A stretch of 64,000 bases of DNA from Kribbella solani (GCF_014205295.1 NZ_JACHNF010000001.1:6138001-6202000), one strand, 5' to 3'. Shown: positions 1 through 9,011, counted from the stretch's first letter. Numbers and translations are program-made. The notes: generated by a model from the letters alone, not told the origin.

Positions 1-1
1 G

Positions 2-154
2 GTGCCGTTCGTACTCGCCGGGTTGCTGCTGCTCGTCTTCGGACGCGAGATCGCGGCAGCCATCTTCGGCATTCCAGCAGTGGCAGCGATCGCCTACTCG
101 TACCGCTGGGCCTCACGACCCCGCCGGGAAGAACGCCGCCAGTCAGGGCCCTAG
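2..154 (+). CDS. C-terminal end of a small membrane protein (5' end outside window)
   Basis: An open frame enters from the left edge and stops at 152-154. It reads about 50 residues: a hydrophobic stretch (VPFVLAGLLLLVFG), a second short hydrophobic run (AAAIFGIPAVAAIAY), then a strongly basic tail ending RREERRQSGP. That is the usual look of a cytoplasmic tail after a membrane helix. Its stop lies inside the 3' end of the convergent LacI-type gene, a 12-nt overlap. The family cannot be named from this fragment. Confidence 0.5.
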   Translation: MPFVLAGLLLLVFGREIAAAIFGIPAVAAIAYSYRWASRPRREERRQSGP

Positions 155-1153
155 CGTCGACTCGCGGGTGATCAGGTGGATCGGCAGTTCCAGTACGCCG
201 TGATGTGGTTTGCCGGCGATCGCCTCTAGGAGCAGAGTGGCGGCGCGGCGGCCGAGGTCTTCCAGGCCGAGGTCCACGGTGGTGAGAGGTGGACGGCTGG
301 CGAGGGCCATCACCGGCCAGTTGTCGAAGCCGGTCACCGCGATGTCTTCCGGGACCGGGTGGCCGAGCTCGCGGAGGCGGTCGCAGACGCCGCGGGCGAT
401 CTGGTCGCTGCCACAGCTGATCGCGTCCGGACGCTGACGTAGGACCAGGTCGGTGGCCTGGCGACCCCAGCGTTCGCTCCACTCGCCGAACAGTGGCTCA
501 CCGCACAGCGCGTCGCCGGCGGTGGTGACGGCGGCCTGTGCGCGTTCGGCCGCGGACCGGTGGTCGGCTGGGCCGGTGATGTGCGCGATGCGCGTGCGGC
601 CGAGAGCCAGCAGGTGCTTGATCGCCGCGGTCGCGCCGCCCGCGTCGTCGATGATGACCGACGCGTCGGCCGGATCGGTCGAGGCCGCGAGCGCGTACAC
701 CACCGGTAGCGGGACGTTGATCGGCGGCCGCAGGTCGGTCCGGCGCCCGGTGACGACGATGCCGTCCACGCCGCGCGCGACCAGCGACCGTAAGTAGGTC
801 CGCTCGCGCAGCGGATCGTCGCGGGTGTCGCACAGTACGGTCGCGAGCTCGCCCGCGCTGAGTACGTCCTCGACGCCGCGCATGATCGGGATACTGAACC
901 GGCCGGTGCTGTCGCTGGTCAGCAGCGCGACCGTGTACGTCCGGCCGGAGGAGAGGGCGCGGCCGCGGGCGTCCGGGGTGAAGCCGAGGTGCGCGGCGGC
1001 GCGGAGGACGCGGTCGCGGGTGTCCTGGCTCAGCTGGCCGGTGTTGTTCAGCGCCTTCGACGCCGTCCCGGCGGACACACCGGCCAGCGCGGCGACGTCC
1101 ACCATCCGCACTGCTGACCGCTTCATCCGTTTCCTTCCGATCGTCGGGCGCAC
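143..1153 (-). CDS. LacI-family transcriptional regulator
   Basis: A 336-residue protein with the LacI layout. An N-terminal helix-turn-helix (VDVAALAGVSAGTASKALNN, about residues 18-37) is followed by the hinge and a periplasmic-binding-protein-like sensor domain (VDGIVVTGRR, DAISCGSDQIARGVCDRL, VAVTGFDNWP-type motif). Family members bind palindromic operators and release them, or bind them, on sugar binding. The listed start gives a 17-residue leader; internal methionines at residues 10 and 17 are equally plausible starts. It diverges from the GH127-like gene across only 55 bp, so control of that gene and of itself is the natural inference. The sugar ligand cannot be read from sequence. Confidence 0.9.
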   Translation of the reverse strand: MRPTIGRKRMKRSAVRMVDVAALAGVSAGTASKALNNTGQLSQDTRDRVLRAAAHLGFTPDARGRALSSGRTYTVALLTSDSTGRFSIPIMRGVEDVLSAGELATVLCDTRDDPLRERTYLRSLVARGVDGIVVTGRRTDLRPPINVPLPVVYALAASTDPADASVIIDDAGGATAAIKHLLALGRTRIAHITGPADHRSAAERAQAAVTTAGDALCGEPLFGEWSERWGRQATDLVLRQRPDAISCGSDQIARGVCDRLRELGHPVPEDIAVTGFDNWPVMALASRPPLTTVDLGLEDLGRRAATLLLEAIAGKPHHGVLELPIHLITRESTLGP

Positions 1154-1208
1154 TATAGCAGTACGCCTCCGATGACCTAGCTGACCTGCGCTTTGATCTT
1201 GACCGGGA

Positions 1209-3044
1209 ATGCTTGCAGTCCTACGTTGTCAACGGCAGAAAACGTGTGCCGTCTTTCCTAGTCCGCTGCCGCCCGGCGCGATCGAGCCGCGCGGCTGGCT
1301 GGCGCAGCAGTTGGAGCTGCAAGTGCACGGGCTGTGCGGCACGTACGACGAGATCTCCGACTTCCTGGTCTACGACACCAACGGCTGGGTCGATCCGGAG
1401 CGGCTGCGGACCGCACTACAGACCGGTCCGCACTTCTGGCCAGGCATGCCACTGCTGGCCGCCTTCCGGTCCTGGTACGAGTACAGCGGTGACGAGCGGG
1501 TCATTCCGTTCATCACCAAGTACCTGCGGTTCCAGAACACGCAGCCGCCGGAAGTGTTCAACCGGTCGTGGGGCGCGTTCCGCTGGGGCGACAACATCGA
1601 CAGTGCGTACTGGCTGTACAACCGAACCGGTGCGGAGTGGCTGCTCGACCTGGTGACCAAGATGCACAGTGGCTCGGCCGACTACGTCAACGGAATCCCT
1701 ACCTGGCACAACGTCAACCTGGCGCAGGGATTCCGGGAGCCGCTGCAGTACTGGCTGCTGTCCGGTGACGAGAAGCACCACGCGGCGACGTACCGGAACT
1801 ACGAGACCGTCATGGACCTGTACGGGCAGTTCCCTGGCGGTGGGTTCGCGGGGGACGAGAACTCGCGGCCTGGGTACGGCGATCCGCGGCAGGGGTTCGA
1901 GACGTGCGGCATCGTCGAGTTGATGCACAGCTACGAGATGCTGACGCGCTTCACCGGTGACAGGGTCTGGACGGACCGGTGTGAGGAGCTGGCGTTCAAC
2001 TCGCTGCCGGCGTCGTACGACCCGCAGCAGAAGGTGATGCACTACATCACTTGTGCGAACAGCGTGCAGCTCGACGATCGGCGTAAGCACGGGCAGTTCG
2101 AGAACCCGTTCGCTATGCAGGCGTACAAGTACGGCGTACGTCAGTACCGGTGCTGTCCGCACAACTACGGCATGGGCTGGCCGTACTACGCGCTGGAGCT
2201 CTGGCTGGCAACCACTGACAACGGGCTGGCCGCATCGATGTACGCAGCAAGCAAGGTGACGGCAAAGGTCGGTTAGGCAGATGAGGTCTCGCTGAAGGTC
2301 AACGGCCAACCGGTACGAGTCAGTGGCGACTGGTTGAAGCTGGAGCGTACGTGGCACTCAGGCGATCACGTCGAGCTCGTACTACCGATGCGTACGAGCA
2401 CTCGGGTCTGGAAGGACAACCAGAACTCGATGTCTGTGGACCGTGGACCACTGACGTACTCACTGGCCATTGACGAACGCTACGAACGCCTTGGGGATAC
2501 AGAGGAGCTGGCTGTCTATCCAGAGTCCCCGTGGAACTACGGGCTGGTCTCCGGTGCGTCGTTCGAGCTGGTAGAGCGAGAGCCGGGAGACAACCCGTTC
2601 ACTGCGAGCGGGGTGCCGATTGCACTCACCACGCAGGCGCAGCGGATTCCGGAGTGGGAGACAGACTCACTGGAAGCACCTGACTCGGGCCGCGTACCAG
2701 AGTCGTCTGCTGACACGTCGATCCCGCGCTTCACTTGGTGGGACCGCCGGGGCACCACCGAGTGGATCGAGTACGACCTGCGCTCCGTACGCGAGCTCTC
2801 CGAGGTGTCGACCTACTGGTACGACGACACAGGCACCGGTCAGTGCCGCGTACCGCAGTCATGGCGGGTGTTGTGGCTCGACGGTGAGATGTGGCGTCCA
2901 GTCGACAACACCACGCCGTACGAGGTGGCAGCCGACCAGCTCAACACCACCACCTTCACTCCGGTCCGCGCCCAGCACCTCCGAGTTGAGGCAGTCCTGC
3001 GCCCGGGGTACTCGGGAGGCTTGTTCCTCCTGGCAATGACCTAG
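1209..3044 (+). pseudogene. GH127 (DUF1680) beta-L-arabinofuranosidase-like gene broken by an in-frame stop and internal loss
   Basis: Two open segments in the same frame, 1209-2276 and 2277-3044, are separated only by the TAG at 2274-2276. Segment 1 (355 residues) carries the catalytic barrel, including FETCG (about residues 230-234) and RCCPHN (314-319), which match the Glu/Cys/Cys-Cys zinc site of GH127. It ends VTAKVG*. Segment 2 resumes directly with ADEVSLKVNGQPVRVSG, the C-terminal beta domain, followed by a discoidin-like domain. In family members roughly 30-45 residues normally lie between these two points, so a deletion as well as the stop is inferred. The N-terminus (MLAVLRCQRQ before LPPGAIEPRGWL) also looks abrupt. 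It is likely inactive, unless segment 1 folds alone. A sequencing or assembly error is less likely because residues are missing as well. Confidence 0.75.
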
Positions 3045-3054
3045 TCTCTGGGGT

Positions 3055-3597
3055 GTGGAGGCTGTGTTGCGGTTGGCTGTTGGGGCGGATGGTGCTGCGA
3101 TCGCCCGGTTGGCACGTGGTGCGGTGGAGCAGCAGTTCCCGGCGTACTACGACGCGGTGCAGACGGCCAGTGCGGCTCAGCACATCACCACGCTGGACAC
3201 CGCACTGATCGAGGACGGCACCTACTACGTACACGACGCAGGCGGTGAGATCGTCGCGTGCGGCGGGTGGAGCCGGCGGAACAAGCTGTTCAACGCGAGC
3301 ACGGCCGGTGCGGACGGGCGGCTGCTGGACCCGGCGACCGAGCCGGCGCGGATCAGAGCGATGTTCGTCCGCGCGGACTGGACACGGCGTGGGCTCGGCC
3401 GGGCGATTCTGAATGCCTGCACCGACGCTGCACGGGCCGAGGGGTTCACCAGACTCGCACTGATGGCCACACTGCCCGGCGTACCGCTCTACAAGGCCTA
3501 TGGCTTCAGCGAGGTGGAGCCGGCCCAGCTACCGATGCCGGACGGCACTCTGTTGGCAGGTGTCGCGATGGAACGACCGATTGAGGAGAAGGCATGA
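3055..3597 (+). CDS. GNAT-family N-acetyltransferase
   Basis: A 180-residue protein from a GTG start. It has the GNAT fold markers: an N-terminal substrate arm, a beta strand with GGEIVACGGW, and the acetyl-CoA pyrophosphate-binding segment RADWTRRGLGRAILNAC (an R/Q-x-x-G-x-G/A variant), followed by the FTRLALMATLPGVPLYKAYGF strand-helix typical of the C-terminal half. The acceptor substrate is not predictable. It begins 10 nt after the broken GH127 gene and overlaps the next gene (cupin) by 4 nt, so the two are very likely translated together. Confidence 0.85.
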   Translation: MEAVLRLAVGADGAAIARLARGAVEQQFPAYYDAVQTASAAQHITTLDTALIEDGTYYVHDAGGEIVACGGWSRRNKLFNASTAGADGRLLDPATEPARIRAMFVRADWTRRGLGRAILNACTDAARAEGFTRLALMATLPGVPLYKAYGFSEVEPAQLPMPDGTLLAGVAMERPIEEKA

Positions 3598-4250
3598 CTG
3601 CAGGTACCACTGTGACCGCACCGGATGGCTCTGAGGTCGTTCTGGGCGAGATCGGCACCCGAGTGCTGCTGAAGAACTCCCGTGTCCGCGTCTGGGAGGT
3701 GTCGTTGCAGCCCGGTGAGGCGCAGGGCTGGCACCTGCACCACAACCCGTACGTCGTGCTGTGCCTGTCCACGTCGCCGTGCCACATGGACTGGCTGGAC
3801 GGCAGTCCGGCGCGGCACCTCAGTGAGACGGTCGGCGGGTCGGTGTACCGGCCGGTGTCGCCGGTGCACATGCTCACCAACGACGGCGACGCGCTGTACC
3901 TGAACAGGCTGATCGAGGTACTCGACCTCGGTGAAGAGGCATCCGGCGACCCGTACCTCACTGTTGCCGGCATCCCCGCGGAGGCCGGGTTCGAAGCGGC
4001 AGGCGAGCTGCCCACCAAGGTTGTCGTCGACGAGGACGACGTACGCGTCCAGCACGTCACACCGGCGGCGGGGGAGTCGTACACCTGGCGCACCGGCGCG
4101 TACCCGGCTCTGGTGGTCGATCTGGATCAGGACAGCCCGGACATCACCTACCTGGAGCCCGGTGCGGCTTACACCCTCCCGGCGAAGGCGGAGCAGACAG
4201 CCGGCTTCAACCTGGTCGAGCTGCGCTACTACAGCAAGCCGCGTACCTGA
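3594..4250 (+). CDS. Cupin-domain protein
   Basis: A 218-residue soluble protein. The N-terminal half carries a cupin motif: GEAQGWHLHHNPYVVLCL supplies the His-x-His metal ligands and SPVHMLTNDGD the second motif's His. The second half repeats a weaker beta-barrel pattern (EAGFEAAGELPTKVVV, TPAAGESYTWRTGAYPALVVDL), suggesting a bicupin. Cupins of this type are often metal-dependent sugar or small-acid enzymes, or sensors; no specific reaction is evident. It starts within the stop of the acetyltransferase (ATGA) and its last 22 nt overlap the convergent dhaM gene. Confidence 0.75.
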   Translation: MTAGTTVTAPDGSEVVLGEIGTRVLLKNSRVRVWEVSLQPGEAQGWHLHHNPYVVLCLSTSPCHMDWLDGSPARHLSETVGGSVYRPVSPVHMLTNDGDALYLNRLIEVLDLGEEASGDPYLTVAGIPAEAGFEAAGELPTKVVVDEDDVRVQHVTPAAGESYTWRTGAYPALVVDLDQDSPDITYLEPGAAYTLPAKAEQTAGFNLVELRYYSKPRT

Positions 4251-6640
4251 TCCGCGTCCCGCGCGGCTAGCACTGCGGCAGTGTCGACCTGGCTGAGGTC
4301 GGCCTGCCGCAGCCGTGCTTTCACCAGAGGTACCTGTGGACCGACAGCGCTCAGCTCGGTCACGCCAAGTGCAGCGAGTAGCACTGCCGACTGTGGATCA
4401 CTGGCCAGGTCACCGCAAACAGCCACCCGCACACCGGCCGTTCGGACCACGTGGTCGATCAGCTGGAGCACAGCTGGGTCCAGACCGTCAGCCAGTGCGG
4501 CAACCGAGGTGTTGGTACGGTCAGCGGCGGTCGTGTACTGGGTGAGGTCGTTGGTGCCGATGCTGACGAAATCGAGCTCCCGGGCGAGCGACGCGACCCG
4601 GAGCGCGGCAGCAGGTACCTCGACCATGATGCCGACCTCCAGCGCGTCCCGCGGGCCGAGCTCCGCCAACGCCCAAGCGACCTCGTCCGCGGTCGTCACC
4701 ATCGGGAACATCACATGCACCGGCGTCTCGGCCGCCGTACGCCGGATCGCCTCGAGCTGATCGCGCAGCAGCTCCGGGCGTCGGCGGAAGACCCGCAGCC
4801 CGCGCTCGCCGAGGAACGGGTTCGCTTCCTTCGCCTGCGGCAGGAAAGGCAACGGCTTATCCCCGCCGATGTCCCAGGTGCGGATGGTGATCGGTTTGTT
4901 GCCCAGCGCATCGGCGATCGCGCGGTACGCCTCGACCTGCTCGTCCACGGTCGGCGGCGTACGCCGGTCGCCGAACAGCACCTCGGTCCGGACCAGGCCG
5001 GAGCCGTTCGCGCCGCGTACGTCGATCGCGTCCGGCACCGCGCCGACATTCACGAGTACGTCGATCGTCGTACCGTCGCGGGTGGTCGCCGGCCGGTCAG
5101 CCTCCTCGACCGCGAGCCGCCTTTCGTCCTTGCGTTCCGCGATCCTGGCGCGGACGGCGTCGGCATCCGGTGAGAGGTCGAACGTCCCCGTCCGGGCGTC
5201 GAACGCGACGGTCGCCCCGGCCGGTACGTCGATGTCGCCAATCCCCGTGATCAGCGGAATCCCACGCGACCGCGCGACGATCACCCCATGCCCGGTCGTC
5301 CCCGCCGCCCGAACCGCAACCCCCGCGACCCGCGCCACCTCAAGCGACGCCGCCGTCGCCGCATCCAACTCACCCACCACCAGAATCGCCCCCGCAACCT
5401 CCCCCGCGTCCGCCGACCCCGCTGCGCCGGCTTCCCAAACCGGTTCGGGGAGGCCCACCCACCCAAACCAGGCAGTTTCCCGCCCCGAACCGGTTTGGGG
5501 CGGACGCGCCGGGCGCACCGCCCCCGCCAGTACGCGCAGGACCCGGTCGCGTACCGCGCGGACGTCCTGTGCGCGCTCGCGCTGGTAAGCGTCCTCAAGC
5601 TGCTCGAAGGTTCCGGCCAACCGGTCAAAGGTCTGCTTCCAGGCGACCGGCGCGGACACCCCGTCCTCGATCGCCGCCCGCACCTCTCCGAGCAACGTAC
5701 GGTCGTTCAACAACGCGAGATGCGCCGCAAAGATCCCGCGATGCTCGCCGTCCAGCATCCCGCGCAACTCATCCCCGGCCGCCCGGACAGCATCGTCAAT
5801 CCGCTCAACTTCGTTGTCCCCAGCAACATAATCACCCAGGTCCACTTCAGCACCGGCAACCACCGCCGTCCCGATCGCGATATCCAGCCCGGAACCACCA
5901 GCGGCCGGCACCTTCCGCACCGGTTCATCGCCGAAGTTCTCCGCCGCCAGCGCCTCGATCGCGGCCAGTACCTCCGCGGCCTGAGCACCGCTAGCACCGA
6001 CCCGAAGCCGATGCCCTTGCTGAGCGTTCAGCGTCGCCACCATGCTCAGACTGCCCGCGTCGACCGGTCCGCGCCCGGTATCAAGATCAGTGAGCACGAC
6101 AGTCGCGTCGTACGCGTTGACCAACCCGACCAGCCGAGCCGCCGGCCGCGCGTGCAACCCGTGCTCATTGCCGACCACCACATCAACACTCCGGTCAGCG
6201 GCACCCGCCGGAGCCGACTCGGCGACCACCGCATCGCCGAGGTGATCCTGCTTCCCGGCCAGTCCGCGCCGCGCCTCGGTCGCGACCGTGTCCAGAGAGG
6301 CCCCGGTCGAGGCGGTGACGACCGCCGCCACCAGCCCTTCCACCAGCGGCGCGCTCGTCAACCGCACGTGCTCGACCACCGACGGGTCGAGGAACTCCAA
6401 CGCCATCTCCGCGCTCAGCACCGCCGACCCGAGGTCAAGCAGCACCAGTACGCCGTCGGGGCTGTCGGCGGTCGTGATCGCTTCCGACACCGCCATCGCG
6501 TCGGTCCCGAACGTGGTCGCGTCCAGCCCCGCCGCCACCGCGATCACCGGGCGCCTGTCCTCGGCAACCATCTCGGCGGCCAGGCCGACGGCCGCGTCGG
6601 CCAGGGCGCGGCTGTGCGACACCAGCACGATCCCGATCAT
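4229..6640 (-). CDS. dhaM: DhaM: PTS-dependent dihydroxyacetone kinase phosphoryl donor, IIA-HPr-Enzyme I fusion
   Basis: An 803-residue protein from the ATG at 6638-6640, which overlaps the dhaL stop. Domains in order: a DhaM-type EIIA (residues 1-130) with the phospho-His in IVLVSHS (His9); HPr (about 152-235) with GLHARPA (His163); and a full Enzyme I (about 250-803) with a swivelling-domain phospho-His in GTTGHG (His451), RTEVLFGDR, TWDIGGDKPLPF, NPFLGERG, SIGTNDLTQYTTAADR and CGDLASD of the PEP barrel. Phosphate would pass from PEP through the three histidines to DhaL-bound ADP. The enzymobacterial DhaM has a truncated EI end, whereas here the PEP-binding barrel is complete. Residues about 374-413, in the linker before the swivel domain, contain the two palindromes described separately. 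Upstream codons in frame have no start signal and were excluded. Confidence 0.92.
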   Translation of the reverse strand: MIGIVLVSHSRALADAAVGLAAEMVAEDRRPVIAVAAGLDATTFGTDAMAVSEAITTADSPDGVLVLLDLGSAVLSAEMALEFLDPSVVEHVRLTSAPLVEGLVAAVVTASTGASLDTVATEARRGLAGKQDHLGDAVVAESAPAGAADRSVDVVVGNEHGLHARPAARLVGLVNAYDATVVLTDLDTGRGPVDAGSLSMVATLNAQQGHRLRVGASGAQAAEVLAAIEALAAENFGDEPVRKVPAAGGSGLDIAIGTAVVAGAEVDLGDYVAGDNEVERIDDAVRAAGDELRGMLDGEHRGIFAAHLALLNDRTLLGEVRAAIEDGVSAPVAWKQTFDRLAGTFEQLEDAYQRERAQDVRAVRDRVLRVLAGAVRPARPPQTGSGRETAWFGWVGLPEPVWEAGAAGSADAGEVAGAILVVGELDAATAASLEVARVAGVAVRAAGTTGHGVIVARSRGIPLITGIGDIDVPAGATVAFDARTGTFDLSPDADAVRARIAERKDERRLAVEEADRPATTRDGTTIDVLVNVGAVPDAIDVRGANGSGLVRTEVLFGDRRTPPTVDEQVEAYRAIADALGNKPITIRTWDIGGDKPLPFLPQAKEANPFLGERGLRVFRRRPELLRDQLEAIRRTAAETPVHVMFPMVTTADEVAWALAELGPRDALEVGIMVEVPAAALRVASLARELDFVSIGTNDLTQYTTAADRTNTSVAALADGLDPAVLQLIDHVVRTAGVRVAVCGDLASDPQSAVLLAALGVTELSAVGPQVPLVKARLRQADLSQVDTAAVLAARDADQVRGLL
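5433..5500. repeat. Paired palindromes inside dhaM (CCAAACCGGTTC/T family)
   Basis: Two copies of an 18-nt near-palindrome, 5433-5450 (TCCCAAACCGGTTCGGGG) and 5483-5500 (CCCCGAACCGGTTTGGGG), lie in inverted orientation 50 nt apart; 17 of 18 positions match when one copy is reversed. They are translated in the minus frame as PPQTGSG and LPEPVWE within an extra linker of DhaM. The same core, CCAAAC-N1/2-GTTTGG, recurs as pairs at 19869-19962 and 26861-26936. Confidence 0.8.
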
Positions 6641-7266
6641 CGGAGCGTACGGGCCGCGCTCTCCACGATCAGAGTGCTGCTGGTCGCGCCGGGATCCTGG
6701 TGACCGACGCTCCGCTCGCCCAGGTAGCTGGCCCGGCCCTTCCGGGCGACCATCGGCACGGTCCCGTCCCGGCCCTTCGCGGCCGCCTCCGCCGCGGCGG
6801 TCAGCGCGGCACCGAGGTCCGCTCCGCCCGCGACCGCGGCGTCGTACGCGTCCAGAGCCGGCGCCCACGCGTCGTACATGGTCTTGTCCCCGAGCTCGGC
6901 CTTGCCGCGCGCCAGTACGCCCTCGACGCCGGCGTGCAACGCGGTGCCGATCGCCTCCGGGGTGATCGGGTCCACCCCGGCCAGCGCGGTCCCGAACCGC
7001 AGGAAGAACGTCCCGTACAACGGCCCGCTCGCCCCGCCGACCTTGCTGACCAGCGTCATCCCGGCCTTCTTCAGCAGTTCGTCGGCACTCCCGAACGACG
7101 ACTCGTCCAGCACCGCCACGACCGCCTGAAACCCGCGATCCATGTTCGCCCCATGATCGGCATCCCCGATCGCCGAGTCCAACTCGGTCAAATACCCCGC
7201 ATTCTCATGCATAGCCCCAGCAACATCCCGCAACCAGCCGACGAAGGACTCCACTCCCATGCTCAC
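6637..7266 (-). CDS. dhaL: DhaL: ADP-binding subunit of PTS-dependent dihydroxyacetone kinase
   Basis: A 209-residue protein with the DhaL helical-barrel signature. LTELDSAIGDADHGANMDRG supplies the Asp residues that hold the Mg-ADP cofactor; SKVGGASGPLYGTFFLRFG and the C-terminal YLGERSVGHQDPGATS are also diagnostic. In the family the bound ADP is phosphorylated by DhaM and donates phosphate to dihydroxyacetone on DhaK. The GTG at 7264-7266 overlaps the dhaK stop (GTGA); an ATG two codons later (7260) is an alternative start. The gene is tightly coupled to both neighbours by 4-nt overlaps. Confidence 0.93.
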   Translation of the reverse strand: MSMGVESFVGWLRDVAGAMHENAGYLTELDSAIGDADHGANMDRGFQAVVAVLDESSFGSADELLKKAGMTLVSKVGGASGPLYGTFFLRFGTALAGVDPITPEAIGTALHAGVEGVLARGKAELGDKTMYDAWAPALDAYDAAVAGGADLGAALTAAAEAAAKGRDGTVPMVARKGRASYLGERSVGHQDPGATSSTLIVESAARTLR

Positions 7267-8267
7267 GAGCCCCAGCGTAGGCCGGGGGTGTTCACTGGGG
7301 CGTCCCAGAGGCGTACCAGTTCGTCGTCCACCTTCAGGAGGGTGACGGAGCAGCCGGCCATATCCAGGGAGGTGATGTAGTTGCCGACGAGGGAGCGGGC
7401 GACGGTGATGCCGGCCCGGTCCAGGAGTTGGGCGACCTCGTTGTACATCAGGTACAGCTCGATCAGCGGCGTGCCGCCCATGCCGTTCACGAACGCGATC
7501 ACCGAGTCGCCTTGCGTGTAAGGCAGATCGGAGACGACCGGGTCGACCAGCAGCGCGGCGATCTCCTTCGCGGGCGCCAGCGGGAGACGTTGGCGGCCGG
7601 GCTCGCCGTGGATGCCGATGCCGACCTCCATCTCGTTCTCGGCCAGGTCGAACGTCGGCTTGCCGGCCGCCGGGACGGTGCAGGACGTCAGCGCCATCCC
7701 CATGCTGCGGCCGTTGTCGTTGACCCGCTTGGCCAGGTCGGCGACCTCCTGCAGCGACCTGCCTTCCTCGGCGGCCGCGCCGACGATCTTCTCCAGCAGC
7801 ACGGTCACGCCGACCCCGCGACGCCCGGCCGTGTACAGGCTGTCCTGGACGGCGACATCGTCGTTCGTCACCACGGACAGCACCTCGGTACCGGCGTCGG
7901 CGGCGGCCAGTTCGGCGGCCATCTCGAAGTTCATCACGTCGCCGGTGTAGTTCTTCACGATGTGCAGCACCCCGGCGCCCGCGTCGACCGCCTTGGTCGC
8001 GGCCATCATCTGGTCCGGCACCGGGGAGGTGAAGACCTCACCCGCGCAGGCCGCGTCCAGCATCCCGACCCCGACGAACCCGCCGTGCATCGGCTCGTGC
8101 CCGGACCCGCCACCGGAGATCAGCCCGACCTTCCCGGACCTCGGCGCGCCCTTGCGATAGACGATCCGGTTCTCCAGATCCACCCGCAACCGATCCGGAT
8201 GCGCCGCCGCCATCCCCCGCAGCGCCTCACCCACAACATCACCAGGGTCGTTGATGAGCTTCTTCAT
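7263..8267 (-). CDS. dhaK: DhaK: dihydroxyacetone-binding kinase subunit
   Basis: About 334 residues from the ATG giving MKKLINDP, the usual N-terminus of the family; an upstream in-frame ATG at 8283-8285 is less likely. Diagnostic segments are LISGGGSGHEPMHGGFVG near the N-terminus and GIGIHGEPG, whose His forms the covalent hemiaminal with dihydroxyacetone. DhaK with DhaL and DhaM converts dihydroxyacetone to dihydroxyacetone phosphate at the expense of PEP. It is first gene of the dhaKLM operon, transcribed leftward. No dedicated regulator or glycerol dehydrogenase lies next to it. Confidence 0.95.
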   Translation of the reverse strand: MKKLINDPGDVVGEALRGMAAAHPDRLRVDLENRIVYRKGAPRSGKVGLISGGGSGHEPMHGGFVGVGMLDAACAGEVFTSPVPDQMMAATKAVDAGAGVLHIVKNYTGDVMNFEMAAELAAADAGTEVLSVVTNDDVAVQDSLYTAGRRGVGVTVLLEKIVGAAAEEGRSLQEVADLAKRVNDNGRSMGMALTSCTVPAAGKPTFDLAENEMEVGIGIHGEPGRQRLPLAPAKEIAALLVDPVVSDLPYTQGDSVIAFVNGMGGTPLIELYLMYNEVAQLLDRAGITVARSLVGNYITSLDMAGCSVTLLKVDDELVRLWDAPVNTPGLRWGS

Positions 8268-8342
8268 GCCCCCATCTGAGCACATCCCGCACCCCTACGG
8301 GAGCCCCCGCACGGACAAGTAGGTCCGGCTGGCTGCTAGTTC

Positions 8343-8374
8343 CACCGATGACCTGTTGTAGCCGGCCATCGGTG
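8343..8374 (-). terminator. Possible hairpin downstream of the sigma-factor gene
   Basis: An 8-bp perfect inverted repeat, CACCGATG at 8343-8350 and CATCGGTG at 8367-8374, with a 16-nt loop, lies between the end of the sigma gene (8398) and the start of dhaK (8267), both leftward. There is no U-tract, so a terminator role is only a guess; a regulatory site for dhaK is the alternative. Confidence 0.3.
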
Positions 8375-8397
8375 ACACAAGCCGCCAGTCGCCAAGC

Positions 8398-8958
8398 TCA
8401 GTCCTTGGGGCGGAGGAGGGGGCGGACGACCTCGCGGGCGTCGTGGATGCGGGACTTGACGGTGCCGAGCGGGGCGCCGACCTCGGCGGCGATCTCCTCG
8501 TACGAGAGGCCGTAGACGTCGCGGAGCACCAGCGGGGTGACCATCTGCGGACGGTCCCGCTCCAGGGTCTCCAAGGCCTCCAGGAGGTCCAGCCGGGTGC
8601 CGGCGATCACGCTGGTGGTACGCGGGTCCGGCTTCTCCATCTGCTCCGGGTTGTGCGCGGCCTGCGCGGAGCGCTTCAGCTTCCGGTACGTCGAGCGGGC
8701 CGAGTTGGCCGCGACCGAGTGCACCCAGGTCGAGAAGCTGCTCCGGCCGGAGTACGTGTTGATCTTGGTGGCGACGTTGAGCAGCGCCTCCTGGGCCGCG
8801 TCCTCCGCGTCGGCGGAATACGGCAGGACGCTGCGGCAGATCCGGAGCACGCGCGGATACACCTGCCGCAACAGGTCGTCCATCGCGTTCTTGTCACCCG
8901 CCTGCGCGCGCTCCGCGAGGGTGGCAAGGTCGTCGGCCGGGCTGGTGCTGTCGCTCAT
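8398..8958 (-). CDS. ECF-type RNA polymerase sigma factor
   Basis: A 186-residue protein from the ATG giving MSDSTSPADD. Sigma region 2 is clear (DAEDAAQEALLNVATKINTY then SSFSTWVHSVAANSARSTYR), as is region 4 (LVLRDVYGLSYEEIAAEVG then GTVKSRIHDAREVVRPLL). It has no extra C-terminal domain and there is no adjacent classical anti-sigma gene. Instead it diverges from a membrane Ser/Thr kinase across about 53 bp, so regulation by phosphorylation or by the membrane proteins to the right is possible but inferred. Upstream in-frame codons to 8997 have no ribosome-binding site. Confidence 0.9.
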   Translation of the reverse strand: MSDSTSPADDLATLAERAQAGDKNAMDDLLRQVYPRVLRICRSVLPYSADAEDAAQEALLNVATKINTYSGRSSFSTWVHSVAANSARSTYRKLKRSAQAAHNPEQMEKPDPRTTSVIAGTRLDLLEALETLERDRPQMVTPLVLRDVYGLSYEEIAAEVGAPLGTVKSRIHDAREVVRPLLRPKD

Positions 8959-9011
8959 CTGCGCCTTTGCTCTCGATCGGCCCCGGTGAGGGGACACTCC
9001 AATGCTCCATA

